This document shows positions 1 to 8,268 of a stretch of DNA of 64,000 nt, piece after piece (within the stretch, counting starts at the first letter, position 1; the number at the start of each line of letters is the position of its first letter). This DNA is from Actinotignum timonense (GTDB lineage: Bacteria; Actinomycetota; Actinomycetes; Actinomycetales; Actinomycetaceae). Position numbers and translations under genes: made by a program. The stretch covers positions 1 to 64,000 of the forward strand of contig NZ_JASOKT010000009.1 in NCBI RefSeq assembly GCF_030216305.1, written 5' to 3'. The notes beneath the pieces are model-generated. The model saw nothing but the letters and a program-made list of their open reading frames with translations. It was not told where the DNA came from and made no database searches.

Positions 1-268
1 ATCACCCCACCAACAAGCTGATAGGCCGCGAGCCCATCCCCCTTCACACTAAAGCTTTCCCAACACCCCCATGCGAGCATGCCAGAATATCCGGTATTAG
101 ACCCCGTTTCCAAGGCTTATCCCAAAAAGGAGGGCAGGTTACCCACGTATTACTCACCCGTTCGCCACTAATCCACCCACAACAAGTTGCAGGCTTCATC
201 GTTCGACTTGCATGTGTTAAGCACGCCGCCAGCGTTCGTCCTGAGCCAGGATCAAACTCTCCACAAAA
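1..268 (-). rRNA. rrs: 16S rRNA, 5' end (partial)
   Basis: The reverse complement of about 241-260 is the universal bacterial 16S 5' primer site (AGAGTTTGATCCTGGCTCAG), followed by the conserved GACGAACGCTGGCGGCGTGC block. It continues through the V1 and V2 regions to the left edge, so only about the first 265 nt of the gene are present. The 5' end is placed by counting back from the conserved AGAGTTTGATC, so it is good to a few bases. Confidence 0.97.
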
Positions 269-673
269 AACCGTAAGAGAGCAAGAAAAACAACTAGCTC
301 AAAAAAACAAAATAAAAACAAGAACAACACACCACCAACAAACAAACCAAACACATACCCGTAAACACGAATACATCCAGTCATTATCATTAGAGTGCTA
401 ACTGTCCTCGCACACACCCACACAACCAACACCACACCCACCAACCAAAAACAAAAAAGCCCTCAGCCAGCACTAGCGCGACATGCTAGTCATGTGAACA
501 AAAAATATCACGTAAAAAATAAATAGTCAGACACACTATTAAGCATCCAAACACCACGCCCACACCCCACGCACAACCACCCGAAAAAAACCACGGCAAT
601 CACACGCAAGAGAAACAATCACACTCAAAAAGAGCAACCCCGTTAGCTTAGCACCACCCAGCCAGGAAACCAA
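269..673 (-). promoter_or_regulatory. rRNA leader with boxA and probable promoter
   Basis: This AT-rich spacer precedes 16S on the minus strand and I see no protein gene in it. Minus-strand TGCTCTTTTT at 636-627 matches the rRNA antitermination boxA (TGCTCTTTA-like). Just upstream, TTGGTT (673-668), a 17-bp gap and TAAGCT (650-645) make a candidate promoter, though its start would fall almost on boxA, so another promoter further upstream is possible. A small stem (CTAGC/GCTAG near 472-490) lies in the leader. The stretch 674-901 shows no further feature. Confidence 0.5.
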
Positions 674-901
674 ACCCAGCCCCAGTGAACCACGCCACTC
701 TCAAGGGATCCTGTCACCGCTTACCGGTTTCCCGGGCCTCGGCGACGGATAACAAGCTTACAAGCCCACCACCCAAAACACAAACCACACCAACGAGACA
801 CCCACCACACCCCACTAACCCGACACCACCCAGCCACTCTTACGCGCCGCTTCACACCGGGCGAGCACGCAGGAAGCCACGGCGTCGTCGATAATAGAGA
901 A

Positions 902-2347
902 GTGAGTGAACATAAAGAACCTGCCGTGACAAGCACGCACATACAAAACGACGCGAAGCTATGCTCCCACGATGCCAGGTTCCCACACAGTAGTACTGGA
1001 CTTCCTCGCGGCGGACAGTTCGGGCTCCTTGTCACCCTGGTGATTACCGTGCTGTCCTACCAGCTCAACACCACGATGGTCACCCCAGCGCTCCCGGATA
1101 TCGGGCGAAGTTTTGCGGTGAGCGAGGGAACGCTTGCTCTGGTTTCAAGCCTCTTCTTCCTCGCCGGGGCGGTCGCCGGGATTCTTCTTACCCGCTGGAG
1201 CGATTTCCTTGGCCGCGCCCGCATGCTACTCGCGGTTCTTGCGATCTTGCTGGTGGGAACACTGGTATGTGCACTCGCCCCGAACTTCCCTATTTTCGTG
1301 ACCGGACGTGTCCTTCAAGGTGTTTCCGGTGCGGTCTTCCAACTCGCATATATGATCCTGAGCGAATCGGTCTCTCCCGCGATTCTAGGCACCATGCTCG
1401 GTATTATTAGCGCCGCTAACGGCGGCGTGGGCGGCCTAGACGGATGGTTTGGCGGGATCCTCACCGACCACTTCGGTTTCCAGGCTATTTTCTTCGTTAT
1501 TGCGGGTCTCACCTCAGTGGCAATTTTCCTGACAGTTCGACTACTCACGACGCAGGAGCGGCCTGCCGCCAGCGGAAAAATGGATTGGTGGGGCGGCGGA
1601 CTCCTCTCCCTCAGCCTTATTTTCCTCACCTACTACGTCAATGTTGGCGGCACCCGCGGGTGGTTCACCACGGCTACCCTCCCACTTTTCGGTGTGGCCG
1701 CGCTATTTTTCAGCGCTTTTTGCATGGTTGAGCGTCGGGTTCCCTCGCCGCTTTTCGCCCTGCGCCAGCTGGCATCACGCCACTGTTGGCCGCTTATTGC
1801 TACAACACTTCTATCTCTCGCATCAGTTTTCGCGGTCATTAATTTCACGGTCGCGCTTTTCGCCCAGAATCCCGACGCGGGCTACGGGCTAGAGGCTGGC
1901 CGCGCTGCACTCCTCTATCTCACACCGCCCGCGCTTATCGGACTGGCCGCTGCCCCACTTTCCGGGTGGCTGGCGGGAAAAATCGGCTGGCTCACCGTTC
2001 TGCGCACCGGACTCCTTATTTCGCTATGCACAATTGGCGGGATCTGGTTCTTCCTCGATCACCAATGGGTTGTTTTCACCCTCATTGCGATTCTTGGAAT
2101 CACCTATAACGGCATGATCCTCACAACTGTCAACGGGCTCGGCGTCATCCTGGCCCCACCCGAAGCACCCGGCTCGCTCCCCGGTCTCAACGGCGCAGCT
2201 TTTGGCGTGGGCGCAAGCCTAGGTATTGGCCTGGTGGCGCCCCTCGTCGGAACGTGGGATGGCTACCGCGGGGCACTGGCTCTTTCCGCCGGCATCGCCG
2301 GGATCGCTCTACTGTGCGCGTGCGTCTTGAAGATGCGCACAGATTAA
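902..2347 (+). CDS. MFS drug/metabolite exporter, DHA2-like (14 TMS)
   Basis: A 481-residue integral membrane protein of the major facilitator superfamily, probably a proton-driven exporter in the cytoplasmic membrane. About 14 hydrophobic segments can be counted. A motif-A-like loop (RWSDFLGRARM, near residue 100) follows TM2 and a glycine-rich motif-C-like segment lies near residue 180, which is the DHA2 pattern. It starts with GTG after a weak GAGAAG, and the first 30-40 residues are hydrophilic, so a later start is possible. It stands alone and converges on fucO across a shared terminator. The substrate cannot be deduced. Confidence 0.8.
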   Translation: MSEHKEPAVTSTHIQNDAKLCSHDARFPHSSTGLPRGGQFGLLVTLVITVLSYQLNTTMVTPALPDIGRSFAVSEGTLALVSSLFFLAGAVAGILLTRWSDFLGRARMLLAVLAILLVGTLVCALAPNFPIFVTGRVLQGVSGAVFQLAYMILSESVSPAILGTMLGIISAANGGVGGLDGWFGGILTDHFGFQAIFFVIAGLTSVAIFLTVRLLTTQERPAASGKMDWWGGGLLSLSLIFLTYYVNVGGTRGWFTTATLPLFGVAALFFSAFCMVERRVPSPLFALRQLASRHCWPLIATTLLSLASVFAVINFTVALFAQNPDAGYGLEAGRAALLYLTPPALIGLAAAPLSGWLAGKIGWLTVLRTGLLISLCTIGGIWFFLDHQWVVFTLIAILGITYNGMILTTVNGLGVILAPPEAPGSLPGLNGAAFGVGASLGIGLVAPLVGTWDGYRGALALSAGIAGIALLCACVLKMRTD

Positions 2348-2407
2348 TAACGACGACGCAGCTACCTGGCAGCTGTACACCCCGCGCGCCGCGGGCCCAC
2401 TACAAAA

Positions 2408-2441
2408 GCGGCCGGCATCTGAACAATCAGGTGCCGGCCGC
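2408..2441. terminator. Bidirectional terminator between MFS and fucO
   Basis: A 10-bp GC stem (GCGGCCGGCA/TGCCGGCCGC) is extended by five more pairs around an ACAA loop. An A-run precedes it on the plus strand, giving a T-run for minus-strand transcripts, and AATTT follows it. It lies in the gap between two convergent genes. Confidence 0.8.
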
Positions 2442-2501
2442 CAATTTCGTGCACTCATGCTCGGCTGCGGGTAATACGCCAGACAGCGAGCACCTCAGCT
2501 T

Positions 2502-3653
2502 TTAGAGGAGGGAGGCGTAGAGCGCGCGGATTTCTTCCTTGGTGGCCTTGCGGGGGTTGCCCGGGGTGCACACATCGTTGAAGGCATCCTCGGCCAGGGC
2601 ATCGAGACCAGATTCATCCACGCCCACCGCGGAGATCGTGGTGGGGTTACCCAGGTCCTCGACCAGCTGCTTGACCGCGTCCACCGCGTAGGTGCGCGCT
2701 TCTTCTAGCGCGACGTCGTACGAATCCTTCATGCCGAAGGCATGCGCGATATCGCGGTACTTTTCACCGGTGTACTCCGCGTTGAACTTCATAACGGCCG
2801 GCAGCAGGATGCCGTTGGCCACGCCGTGCGGTGCGTCGTAACGCCCACCGAGCGGGTGCGCCATGCCGTGCACGAGGCCCAGGCCCACGTTGGAATAGCC
2901 CATGCCCGCGATGTAGGAGGCGTAACCCATCTGCTCAACGGCGTCGGTATCGCCATCGGCAGCCTTGCGCAGGTTCTTCGCGATCATCTGGATAGCCTTG
3001 AGGTGGACCGCATCCGAAAGCTCCCAGGCGCCCGGGGTGATGTAGCCCTCGATGGCGTGGGTCAGAGCGTCGAGCCCGGTCGCTACCTTGAGGGAACGGG
3101 GCATGCCGTCCATGAGGTCCGGATCCACGATGGCGAGGACGGGAATATCGTGTTCGTCCACGCACACAAACTTGCGGTGCTTCTCCGTATCGGTAATCAC
3201 GTAGTTAATGGTGGTTTCCGAAGCGGTACCGGCGGTGGTGGGAATGCCAATAATCGGCACGGAGGGGTTCTTGGTATCCGCCACGCCCTCGAGGGAGAGA
3301 ACGTCAGCGAATTCGGGGTTCGCACCGATAATGCCGATGGCCTTCGCGGTGTCCTGCGGGGAACCGCCACCCAGGCCGATGAGCACATCTGCACCGGAAT
3401 CCTTGAGCGCCTGCACGCCGGCCTTCACGTTTTCGACGGGCGGGTTCGGAACGACGTCGTCGAAAATCTCGTAAGCAAAATCGGCCTCATCCAAACGTTT
3501 CGTGACTAGGTCCACGGTCCCGGCCTGGCGCACACCCTTGTCGGTGATGATGAGGACTTTCTTGAAGCCGCGCCGATGCAGCTCGGGGACCAGCTGGTCG
3601 AGCGCACCGCGCCCGAAGTACGAGGTTTGGTTGAGGATCATGCGATTAACCAT
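2502..3653 (-). CDS. fucO: Lactaldehyde reductase / iron-dependent alcohol dehydrogenase
   Basis: A 383-residue group III iron-containing alcohol dehydrogenase that aligns along its whole length with E. coli FucO, which interconverts lactaldehyde and 1,2-propanediol with NADH. The GGGSPQD nucleotide-binding motif lies at about 96-101. The metal ligands D195, H199, H262 and H276 fall in the expected contexts, such as GLDALTHAIEGY and GLVHGMAHPLGG. The ATG start follows an AAGGAG-like site. It is monocistronic, with a hairpin upstream and the bidirectional terminator downstream. Two palindromes before the start suggest local control. No other fucose or rhamnose gene is visible here, so glycolaldehyde or another short aldehyde could be the substrate. 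Confidence 0.9.
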   Translation of the reverse strand: MVNRMILNQTSYFGRGALDQLVPELHRRGFKKVLIITDKGVRQAGTVDLVTKRLDEADFAYEIFDDVVPNPPVENVKAGVQALKDSGADVLIGLGGGSPQDTAKAIGIIGANPEFADVLSLEGVADTKNPSVPIIGIPTTAGTASETTINYVITDTEKHRKFVCVDEHDIPVLAIVDPDLMDGMPRSLKVATGLDALTHAIEGYITPGAWELSDAVHLKAIQMIAKNLRKAADGDTDAVEQMGYASYIAGMGYSNVGLGLVHGMAHPLGGRYDAPHGVANGILLPAVMKFNAEYTGEKYRDIAHAFGMKDSYDVALEEARTYAVDAVKQLVEDLGNPTTISAVGVDESGLDALAEDAFNDVCTPGNPRKATKEEIRALYASLL

Positions 3654-3668
3654 GACAACTCCTTATGT

Positions 3669-3748
3669 CGAATATTCGTAGCAACTGCGCCACTTTCCTG
3701 ACATGGAACATTGTTCCATTTTTTTGACCCCCGCCTTATGACGTAAGG
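3669..3748. promoter_or_regulatory. Palindromes upstream of fucO
   Basis: A perfect 17-bp palindrome, ATGGAACATTGTTCCAT (3703-3719), lies 50 bp upstream of the fucO ATG. CGAATATTCG (3669-3678) and the inverted pair CCTTA/TAAGG (3734-3748) flank it. This layout is typical of a repressor or activator site controlling fucO. The cognate regulator is not encoded next door. Confidence 0.5.
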
Positions 3749-3839
3749 CCCGACAAGGAGAGAGCGCCCGGAGGCGCGGCGACATTTTCCCGCCAGATTG
3801 GTTACGGCGCGGGGTAACTGAGAAGCTACGGTAATGTGC

Positions 3840-3904
3840 GTAGGAAGCACGACGACGCCGCGTCCCCGCGGCGCGCGGGCGCGCCGCGGCGCCGTCGTAC
3901 CTAC
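3840..3904. terminator. Long GC hairpin after aldo/keto reductase
   Basis: Arms GTAGG..ACGACGACGCCGCG and CGCGGCGCCGTCGT..CCTAC form a long imperfect stem immediately 3' of the minus-strand reductase gene and upstream of fucO. It is probably a terminator or 3' stabiliser. There is no clear T-run. Confidence 0.5.
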
Positions 3905-3914
3905 CTTGCGAAAC

Positions 3915-4766
3915 CTATTCCACATCGAGCGGAACCCGGCGGTGCGGAGCCGGGAAGGCGCCATCTAGGCGCGCCAGCTGCTCGACGCTCAACTCGATCC
4001 GCGCGGCCTCCAGGTTTTCCCGCATATGGGCGAGCTTCCCGGTGCGCGGAATCGCGATGGTCGGGCTCTGCGCTAGCACCCAGGCCAGTAGCACCTGGAA
4101 GGGACTCACGCCCAGGTCGCGGGCTACCTCGGTGACCACCGGATTGGTGACCAGGCCGTTGCGCAAAGTCCCGGCTTGGGCGAGCGGGCAGTAGGCGATG
4201 AGCGCCACGCCGAGCCGCTCCATGAGGCCGCGCAATTCCACTTCAATTCCGCGCGAGCCGAGGTGGTAGAGCACCTCATTAGCCTGGCAATTCGCGCCGC
4301 CGGGCAGCGCGGCCAGCTCCTCCATATCTTCGACGTCGAAATTGGAGACGCCCCAGCTGCGGATTTTCCCGTTCTCGCGCAGGCGCTCCAGCTCCGCCAC
4401 GGTTTCGGCCAGCGGGGTGCCACCGCGCCAGTGATAGAGGTACATATCCACGTACTCGGTTCCCAGCCGCGCCAGGCTGGCATCCAGCGCGCCTTCCATG
4501 CGCCGCCGGGATGCGTTGGAGGGGAGCACTTTGGTGATGAGGTAGAGCGATTCGCGCGGGAAAGGTGTGATTGCTTCGCCCACGAGCTCTTCGGAGCGCC
4601 CGCTGCCGTACATTTCCGCGGTGTCGATGAGCCGGGCGCCGCCCTCGATTCCGCAGCGCAAGGCCGCAATTTCTTCCTGCCGGCACGCTCGGTCATCACC
4701 GAGGAACCAGGTGCCCAGCCCGAGGGCTGACACGGTATCGCCATTGGCCAAGGTGATGTTTCGCAT
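3915..4766 (-). CDS. Aldo/keto reductase
   Basis: A 283-residue NADPH-dependent reductase of the (beta/alpha)8 aldo/keto reductase family. The catalytic tetrad is intact at D48, Y53, K79 and H112 (LIDTAEMYGSG, ITKVLPSN, LYHWRG). The GVSNF motif and a C-terminal cofactor-phosphate loop (IPRTGK) are present. It resembles the DkgA/YeaE class that reduces aldehydes and ketoses. The ATG start is preceded by a GGAAA-type site. The gene is probably monocistronic. The true substrate is unknown; proximity to fucO hints at aldehyde detoxification or short-chain carbonyl reduction, but that is inference. Confidence 0.88.
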   Translation of the reverse strand: MRNITLANGDTVSALGLGTWFLGDDRACRQEEIAALRCGIEGGARLIDTAEMYGSGRSEELVGEAITPFPRESLYLITKVLPSNASRRRMEGALDASLARLGTEYVDMYLYHWRGGTPLAETVAELERLRENGKIRSWGVSNFDVEDMEELAALPGGANCQANEVLYHLGSRGIEVELRGLMERLGVALIAYCPLAQAGTLRNGLVTNPVVTEVARDLGVSPFQVLLAWVLAQSPTIAIPRTGKLAHMRENLEAARIELSVEQLARLDGAFPAPHRRVPLDVE

Positions 4767-5634
4767 GGGGTTTCCTTTTCGTTTCCTGCTTGCTTCCCCG
4801 AGCCCGCCGCCGCAAGTCCAGACCGCGGGCGCTTTCCATTCCAGGGTGCCACGGATGCCGTGCCCGCGCCAGGCCTTTCAGTGCGCCGAGATCGCCTGGA
4901 CTGCAACTGGACTGCAAAAAGTGCGTCAGGAATATTGAAACCGCGAAAAGCTGTCAGCCCCATCGCAATCACTCGCTCGCGTGGACAAGCGTGGACGATG
5001 TGAGCGGTGATACCCATAAAAAGCGACGCATCAACAGCGGAGCCCCCAGGATGCGCCCTCCCGGCAGGAGGCCCCCACAAAAAGCAACCCCACGACAGTG
5101 CGCCCCACAAAAAGCAACATCTCGACGGGCAGCTCTTCAGAATGTAACCCCACGACAGTGGGTCCCACAAAAAGCAACCCCACGACATCAAAACAATTTC
5201 TTAATGTAGCTGCGGTTGCATTTTGATTTCGGGCATACGCGGCGGCCTCCTCACGGGATCCTCATAGGCCTCACGAACTTCAATAGTCACACCGGCCCCT
5301 AGGGAGGGGGATCTGTTTTCATAACTGTACTGCGCTTGTCGTACATGCGAAGTACATCCCGGAAAAACACACCCTCCCCGCCAGCGCGCCGGGCGGCGAG
5401 GCAAGTGGCGGGAGGCACGGTGCCTGGGTCGGCATCGCTAAGCCCGTGCTTGGGGTGTCGTTTCATCTTACGAACACGCCTGGCGATGTTAGTGACCGAC
5501 CACCTGTCTTGGCGATGATCAACATGAAGCCACGACCATCACATTCACATATGTTACAGTCCCTGACTTTTCACAACTGCTTGACCCCGACCAACCACGT
5601 ACACTTTGTACATGCCTCGATTGAAGGGATAACT
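4767..5634. other. Gene-poor intergenic region
   Basis: Open frames cross this 868-bp stretch on both strands, but none has a recognisable protein, a good ribosome site and sensible composition. It holds the 30-bp tandem repeat described separately, and otherwise only short palindromic patches such as GTACATGCGAAGTAC near 5341. Nothing else was identified. Confidence 0.5.
5074..5188. repeat. 30-bp tandem repeat, about 4 copies
   Basis: Units beginning CCCACAAAAAGCAAC recur at 5074, 5104 and 5164, and the copy at 5134 is degenerate but keeps AACCCCACGACAGTG. The period is exactly 30 bp, so every frame stays open and shows a 10-residue protein repeat. Some units contain a small CCCAC-GACA-GTGGG hairpin. 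It is not CRISPR-like because there are no unique spacers. Confidence 0.8.
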
Positions 5635-6339
5635 ATGGTTCGCGTATCTCCGGATCCGGATTGGACACCAGTGCCTTTCCGCCAGTCATGGAGCGGGCAT
5701 CTCATCGCGGGCACGCTGACCGCAATAGGTATTGTGATTACGCTGGCGCTGAGCCGGTTGTTCCTCCCTCATCAGGTGAACTTTTTCGCGCTGCTGCTCA
5801 TTGTTGTGCTCAGCACCGTGGCTGTTGAATTCCTTTCAACGCACATCGACCGCTGGCATCAACGTCGCTGGCACCACCCGAGCCCGGGAGGATGGATTGC
5901 CCCGCTGAGCCGGATTGCATTCTTCGCAGGGGTCTATTTTCTTGTCACGCTGGTGCTGACGCTGGACTCTCGCCAAGCACTCATCTGTGGTGGCGTGGCT
6001 ACCGCGGTCGCGATCATTGAGGTGATCGGGATACGGCAATGGAAAACAGGCGTGACCATAGCGGAGGAAAAAGAAGCCACGCTGGCAGCCAAGAAAGCGC
6101 TTGAGGACATAGCTATAGAACTGCGCATAGAGCGGCAGGAGAAAGCTCGGCTCAGGGCGGCGGAGCGCCGCAAGCAGCTTGGCTTACCAGAGGACACCAG
6201 TCCGATTATCACGGTAAAGCCGGGTGGCTTCGAATTCCGGCCGCACCGCGTTAACTTTATTCCGCCGCGCGCCGAGCCCGACGCCGCGGAGCAGCCTGAT
6301 AATCACTCCGCTGAGAGCCCTCGTGAAGGGCGGGATTAG
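5635..6339 (+). CDS. Hypothetical membrane protein with coiled-coil tail
   Basis: A 234-residue protein of unknown function. The start is placed at the ATG following GAAGGGATAACT; the longer open frame upstream lacks a ribosome site. About four hydrophobic segments span residues 20-135. A charged, E/K/R-rich helical stretch (about 140-185, likely coiled coil, rich in KEATLAAKKAL-type sequence) and a hydrophilic, proline-containing cytoplasmic tail follow. Its last 83 bp overlap the end of the convergent downstream gene. I do not recognise a family. Confidence 0.6.
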   Translation: MVRVSPDPDWTPVPFRQSWSGHLIAGTLTAIGIVITLALSRLFLPHQVNFFALLLIVVLSTVAVEFLSTHIDRWHQRRWHHPSPGGWIAPLSRIAFFAGVYFLVTLVLTLDSRQALICGGVATAVAIIEVIGIRQWKTGVTIAEEKEATLAAKKALEDIAIELRIERQEKARLRAAERRKQLGLPEDTSPIITVKPGGFEFRPHRVNFIPPRAEPDAAEQPDNHSAESPREGRD

Positions 6340-7300
6340 CGGCGCGGTGCGCGGGGCTTTCTGCAGCTGTGTGCGCGGAGCCTTCTGCGGCCGTATGCGC
6401 GGGGCTTGCCGTTGAGCTGTGGGAGGCACGGTGCGCTGAGCTCCTCCCGGATGTAGCGGTCGCAGCGAAGGTATGCGCAGCCCGGCGGCCGCGGATTTCC
6501 TGCCAAATATTGCGGCTGCGTGCCGTGCTCTCGGTACCCGGCTGGGCAGCGCGGCTCCCCCGGCGCCGCGGCCGCTCGGCAGCTGCCGGTGTTTCGGTTA
6601 CCTTTACCGCAGGTTCGGGTTTCGCCTCAAGCTCCTCGGTTACTTCAACCGCGGCGGTCTTTTCGGTTGCCTCCGCTTCAGCCGCTTCGCTCGCCTCCGC
6701 TTCCGGCGCCACATCCAGAAGCGGCACCCCGACAGCGGGCCCGAGCGCGGTAGCGCGCTGGAGGCGAATTTCATCCACAGAAAGCAAAATCCCGGTGGCC
6801 CGCTCCAGGATGGTCACCTGCCAGACCTGCACTCCGGCTCCGGCCAGAGCGCGCACGGCATCATAGGTATCCGGCTCGATGGCGAAAGCAAAAATGCTCA
6901 GGCGCGGGGCCGGTTCCGGGATGGGCGGATTGACCGCGGTGAACTCCTGCCAGGCGGAGGAAAAATCGTGGGGCCCGCCCGGGAAAAGCCGGGTAATTTC
7001 GCGGCGGTCCAGAGTGGCGTGCTGCGCGGAACGGGCGAGGGCCGCGAGGAGCGCTGCGCCGTCGAGAACATCAATAATATCCACGCTAATAATGTTCCCG
7101 GTGGCATCCAAGGCAACCAATGAAGCGGTGCCGCGCTCCCCTTCCGGGCGCGTCCACGCTACCTGGAAGGCCGGGAAATCCAGGAAATCAGAAATCTGGG
7201 CGCGCAGTGCTTCCGCAACCGCGGTACGGGTTTCTTCCGGCAGATCGGCAGGAGGCGCCGCGCGATGAAATTGCCCGCCACGTAATGAGAAAACGCCCAC
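6257..7300 (-). CDS. Actinobacterial hypothetical protein with low-complexity tail
   Basis: A 347-residue protein if begun at the GTG at 7300 preceded by GGAGAT; an ATG at 7342 would add 14 poor residues. Residues 1-200 form a globular alpha/beta region that resembles an uncharacterised actinobacterial protein family (my recollection, not searched). It is followed by an acidic Ala/Glu-rich segment (about 205-245). The basic C-terminal 100 residues contain repeated SPAHTAAE/GSAHTAAE-like units and end in RRRARRAAE. The tail looks disordered and may bind nucleic acid or membrane. It overlaps the convergent neighbour by 83 bp. No function is assigned. Confidence 0.6.
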   Translation of the reverse strand: MGVFSLRGGQFHRAAPPADLPEETRTAVAEALRAQISDFLDFPAFQVAWTRPEGERGTASLVALDATGNIISVDIIDVLDGAALLAALARSAQHATLDRREITRLFPGGPHDFSSAWQEFTAVNPPIPEPAPRLSIFAFAIEPDTYDAVRALAGAGVQVWQVTILERATGILLSVDEIRLQRATALGPAVGVPLLDVAPEAEASEAAEAEATEKTAAVEVTEELEAKPEPAVKVTETPAAAERPRRRGSRAAQPGTESTARSRNIWQEIRGRRAAHTFAATATSGRSSAHRASHSSTASPAHTAAEGSAHTAAESPAHRAANPALHEGSQRSDYQAAPRRRARRAAE

Positions 7301-7508
7301 GAGATACCATCTCCGATACTGTTTGCCGCACGAACCTGCCAACTCAAGCCTATCCTAGGCGAGATACCTGAGAATTGACTGCACCGCGCTTTATTGCACG
7401 ACGACGCCCGCGTGGAAGAAGCCCACGTACACCTTGCGAACTAAACCAAGAGCAGCAAACTTGCCATGTGTCACAACTACGGTAAGAGCCGAAGAGAAAA
7501 GCTACTCC

Positions 7509-7555
7509 GTTTACCCCCGTAGACACGTTATGTTTACAGGGGTAAACTACCTGCT
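7509..7555 (+). promoter_or_regulatory. Leaderless hicAB promoter with operator
   Basis: TAGACA (7520-7525), a 17-bp spacer and TAAACT (7543-7548) form a good sigma70-type promoter whose predicted start coincides with the hicA ATG at 7556, and no ribosome site is present. The inverted repeat GTTTACCCC (7509-7517) / GGGGTAAAC (7539-7547) brackets the promoter and covers the -10, as expected for autorepression by the HTH-bearing antitoxin. Confidence 0.7.
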
Positions 7556-7753
7556 ATGAAACGGGCCCACCTCTTGAACGAGCTCAAGAAAATCGCGAAA
7601 CAGAGCGGCCACACGCTTATAACCACCGAAGGAACTCGACACACACGCGTTACCATCGGCGATGTAAGCGACATCGTGGGGCGGCACCGCGACATTCCAG
7701 AGGAAACCGCAAAGGGCACAATCCGTAAATTCAGGAAAGGACTAGGACTATGA
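7556..7753 (+). CDS. hicA: HicA-type toxin
   Basis: A 65-residue, basic, double-stranded-RNA-binding-fold protein. It resembles HicA mRNA interferases in size, in the G-T-R-H segment (residues 26-29) in place of the usual G-S/T-H around the catalytic histidine, and in a C-terminal basic helix after HRDIPEETAKGTIRKF. These toxins cleave mRNA and halt translation until neutralised. It overlaps the next gene by 4 bp (ATGA), the toxin-first order typical of hicAB. It has no ribosome site because the transcript appears leaderless. Divergence from classical HicA means the call rests on context as well as sequence. Confidence 0.75.
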   Translation: MKRAHLLNELKKIAKQSGHTLITTEGTRHTRVTIGDVSDIVGRHRDIPEETAKGTIRKFRKGLGL

Positions 7754-8121
7754 GCAAAACGCATGTGAGAGCCTTTCGCGACCACGGGTGGTGGGGGCTC
7801 GAACTTACCGTAAACGGTGAAATTTACCATTCTCAAGCCCGCAGGCTCAATGAAATTAGCGAGATTGTCGCGGATGCGCTCAATCTTCTTAATGTTGAAA
7901 ACCACGGGTTCGATTTAGTCATAGATGTTGGCTCCACCGCCGAAACTATTGCTCAGGCTAAAAAACTATCCCGGCAAGCTCACGAACTTCAGTCACGGGC
8001 ATCGCAAGCTACGCGAGAAGCCGCTACCAGCTTGCGATCTTCAGGGATGACCGTCCGTGAAGTTGCAGAGATTATGGAGCTTTCACCCGGACGCATTTCC
8101 AAGATTCTGCAAACAGCCTAA
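7750..8121 (+). CDS. hicB: HicB-type antitoxin with HTH
   Basis: A 123-residue partner of the toxin. The N-terminal ~60 residues have the HicB-like pattern of beta strands with WWGLEL and a regular repeat of hydrophobics. A helical linker follows, and the C-terminal ~35 residues form a helix-turn-helix (MTVREVAEIMELSPGRISKI). It should bind and inhibit the toxin and repress the shared promoter through the inverted repeat upstream. Coupling to hicA through the ATGA overlap implies translational re-initiation. A strong hairpin follows the gene. Confidence 0.75.
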   Translation: MSKTHVRAFRDHGWWGLELTVNGEIYHSQARRLNEISEIVADALNLLNVENHGFDLVIDVGSTAETIAQAKKLSRQAHELQSRASQATREAATSLRSSGMTVREVAEIMELSPGRISKILQTA

Positions 8122-8162
8122 GTTCCGCATTAACTGCACCTTCTTCTACCCGCACGCCAAGC

Positions 8163-8209
8163 GGCCGGGCGGGAACCAGCTCCGTGCAGAGCTCCGTTCC
8201 CGCCCGGCC
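8163..8209. terminator. Terminator between hicB and ppdK
   Basis: A perfect 14-bp stem, GGCCGGGCGGGAAC/GTTCCCGCCCGGCC, with a 19-nt loop lies between convergent genes. A second small inverted repeat (GCTAGC...GCTAGC, about 8234-8255) follows it. Confidence 0.7.
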
Positions 8210-8268
8210 ACCGTGCAGCGCGAGCCGCGTTTAGCTAGCGTTTGCGCAGCTAGCTTACGGTTCCGCTG

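Noticed and set aside
2742..3509. 255-codon plus-strand frame opposite fucO
   Set aside because: Antisense shadow of a highly conserved gene, caused by high GC.
5074..5188. CRISPR-like array
   Set aside because: Units are contiguous with no unique spacers and no cas genes nearby.
4124..5191. Long minus-strand open frame (355 codons) across the aldo/keto reductase and the 30-bp repeat
   Set aside because: It lies in another frame of the reductase and starts within the tandem repeat; there is no family match and no ribosome site.
4790..5209. Plus-strand frame with a PQKATPR decapeptide repeat
   Set aside because: The repeat is a direct consequence of the 30-bp period; composition and lack of ribosome site argue against a gene.
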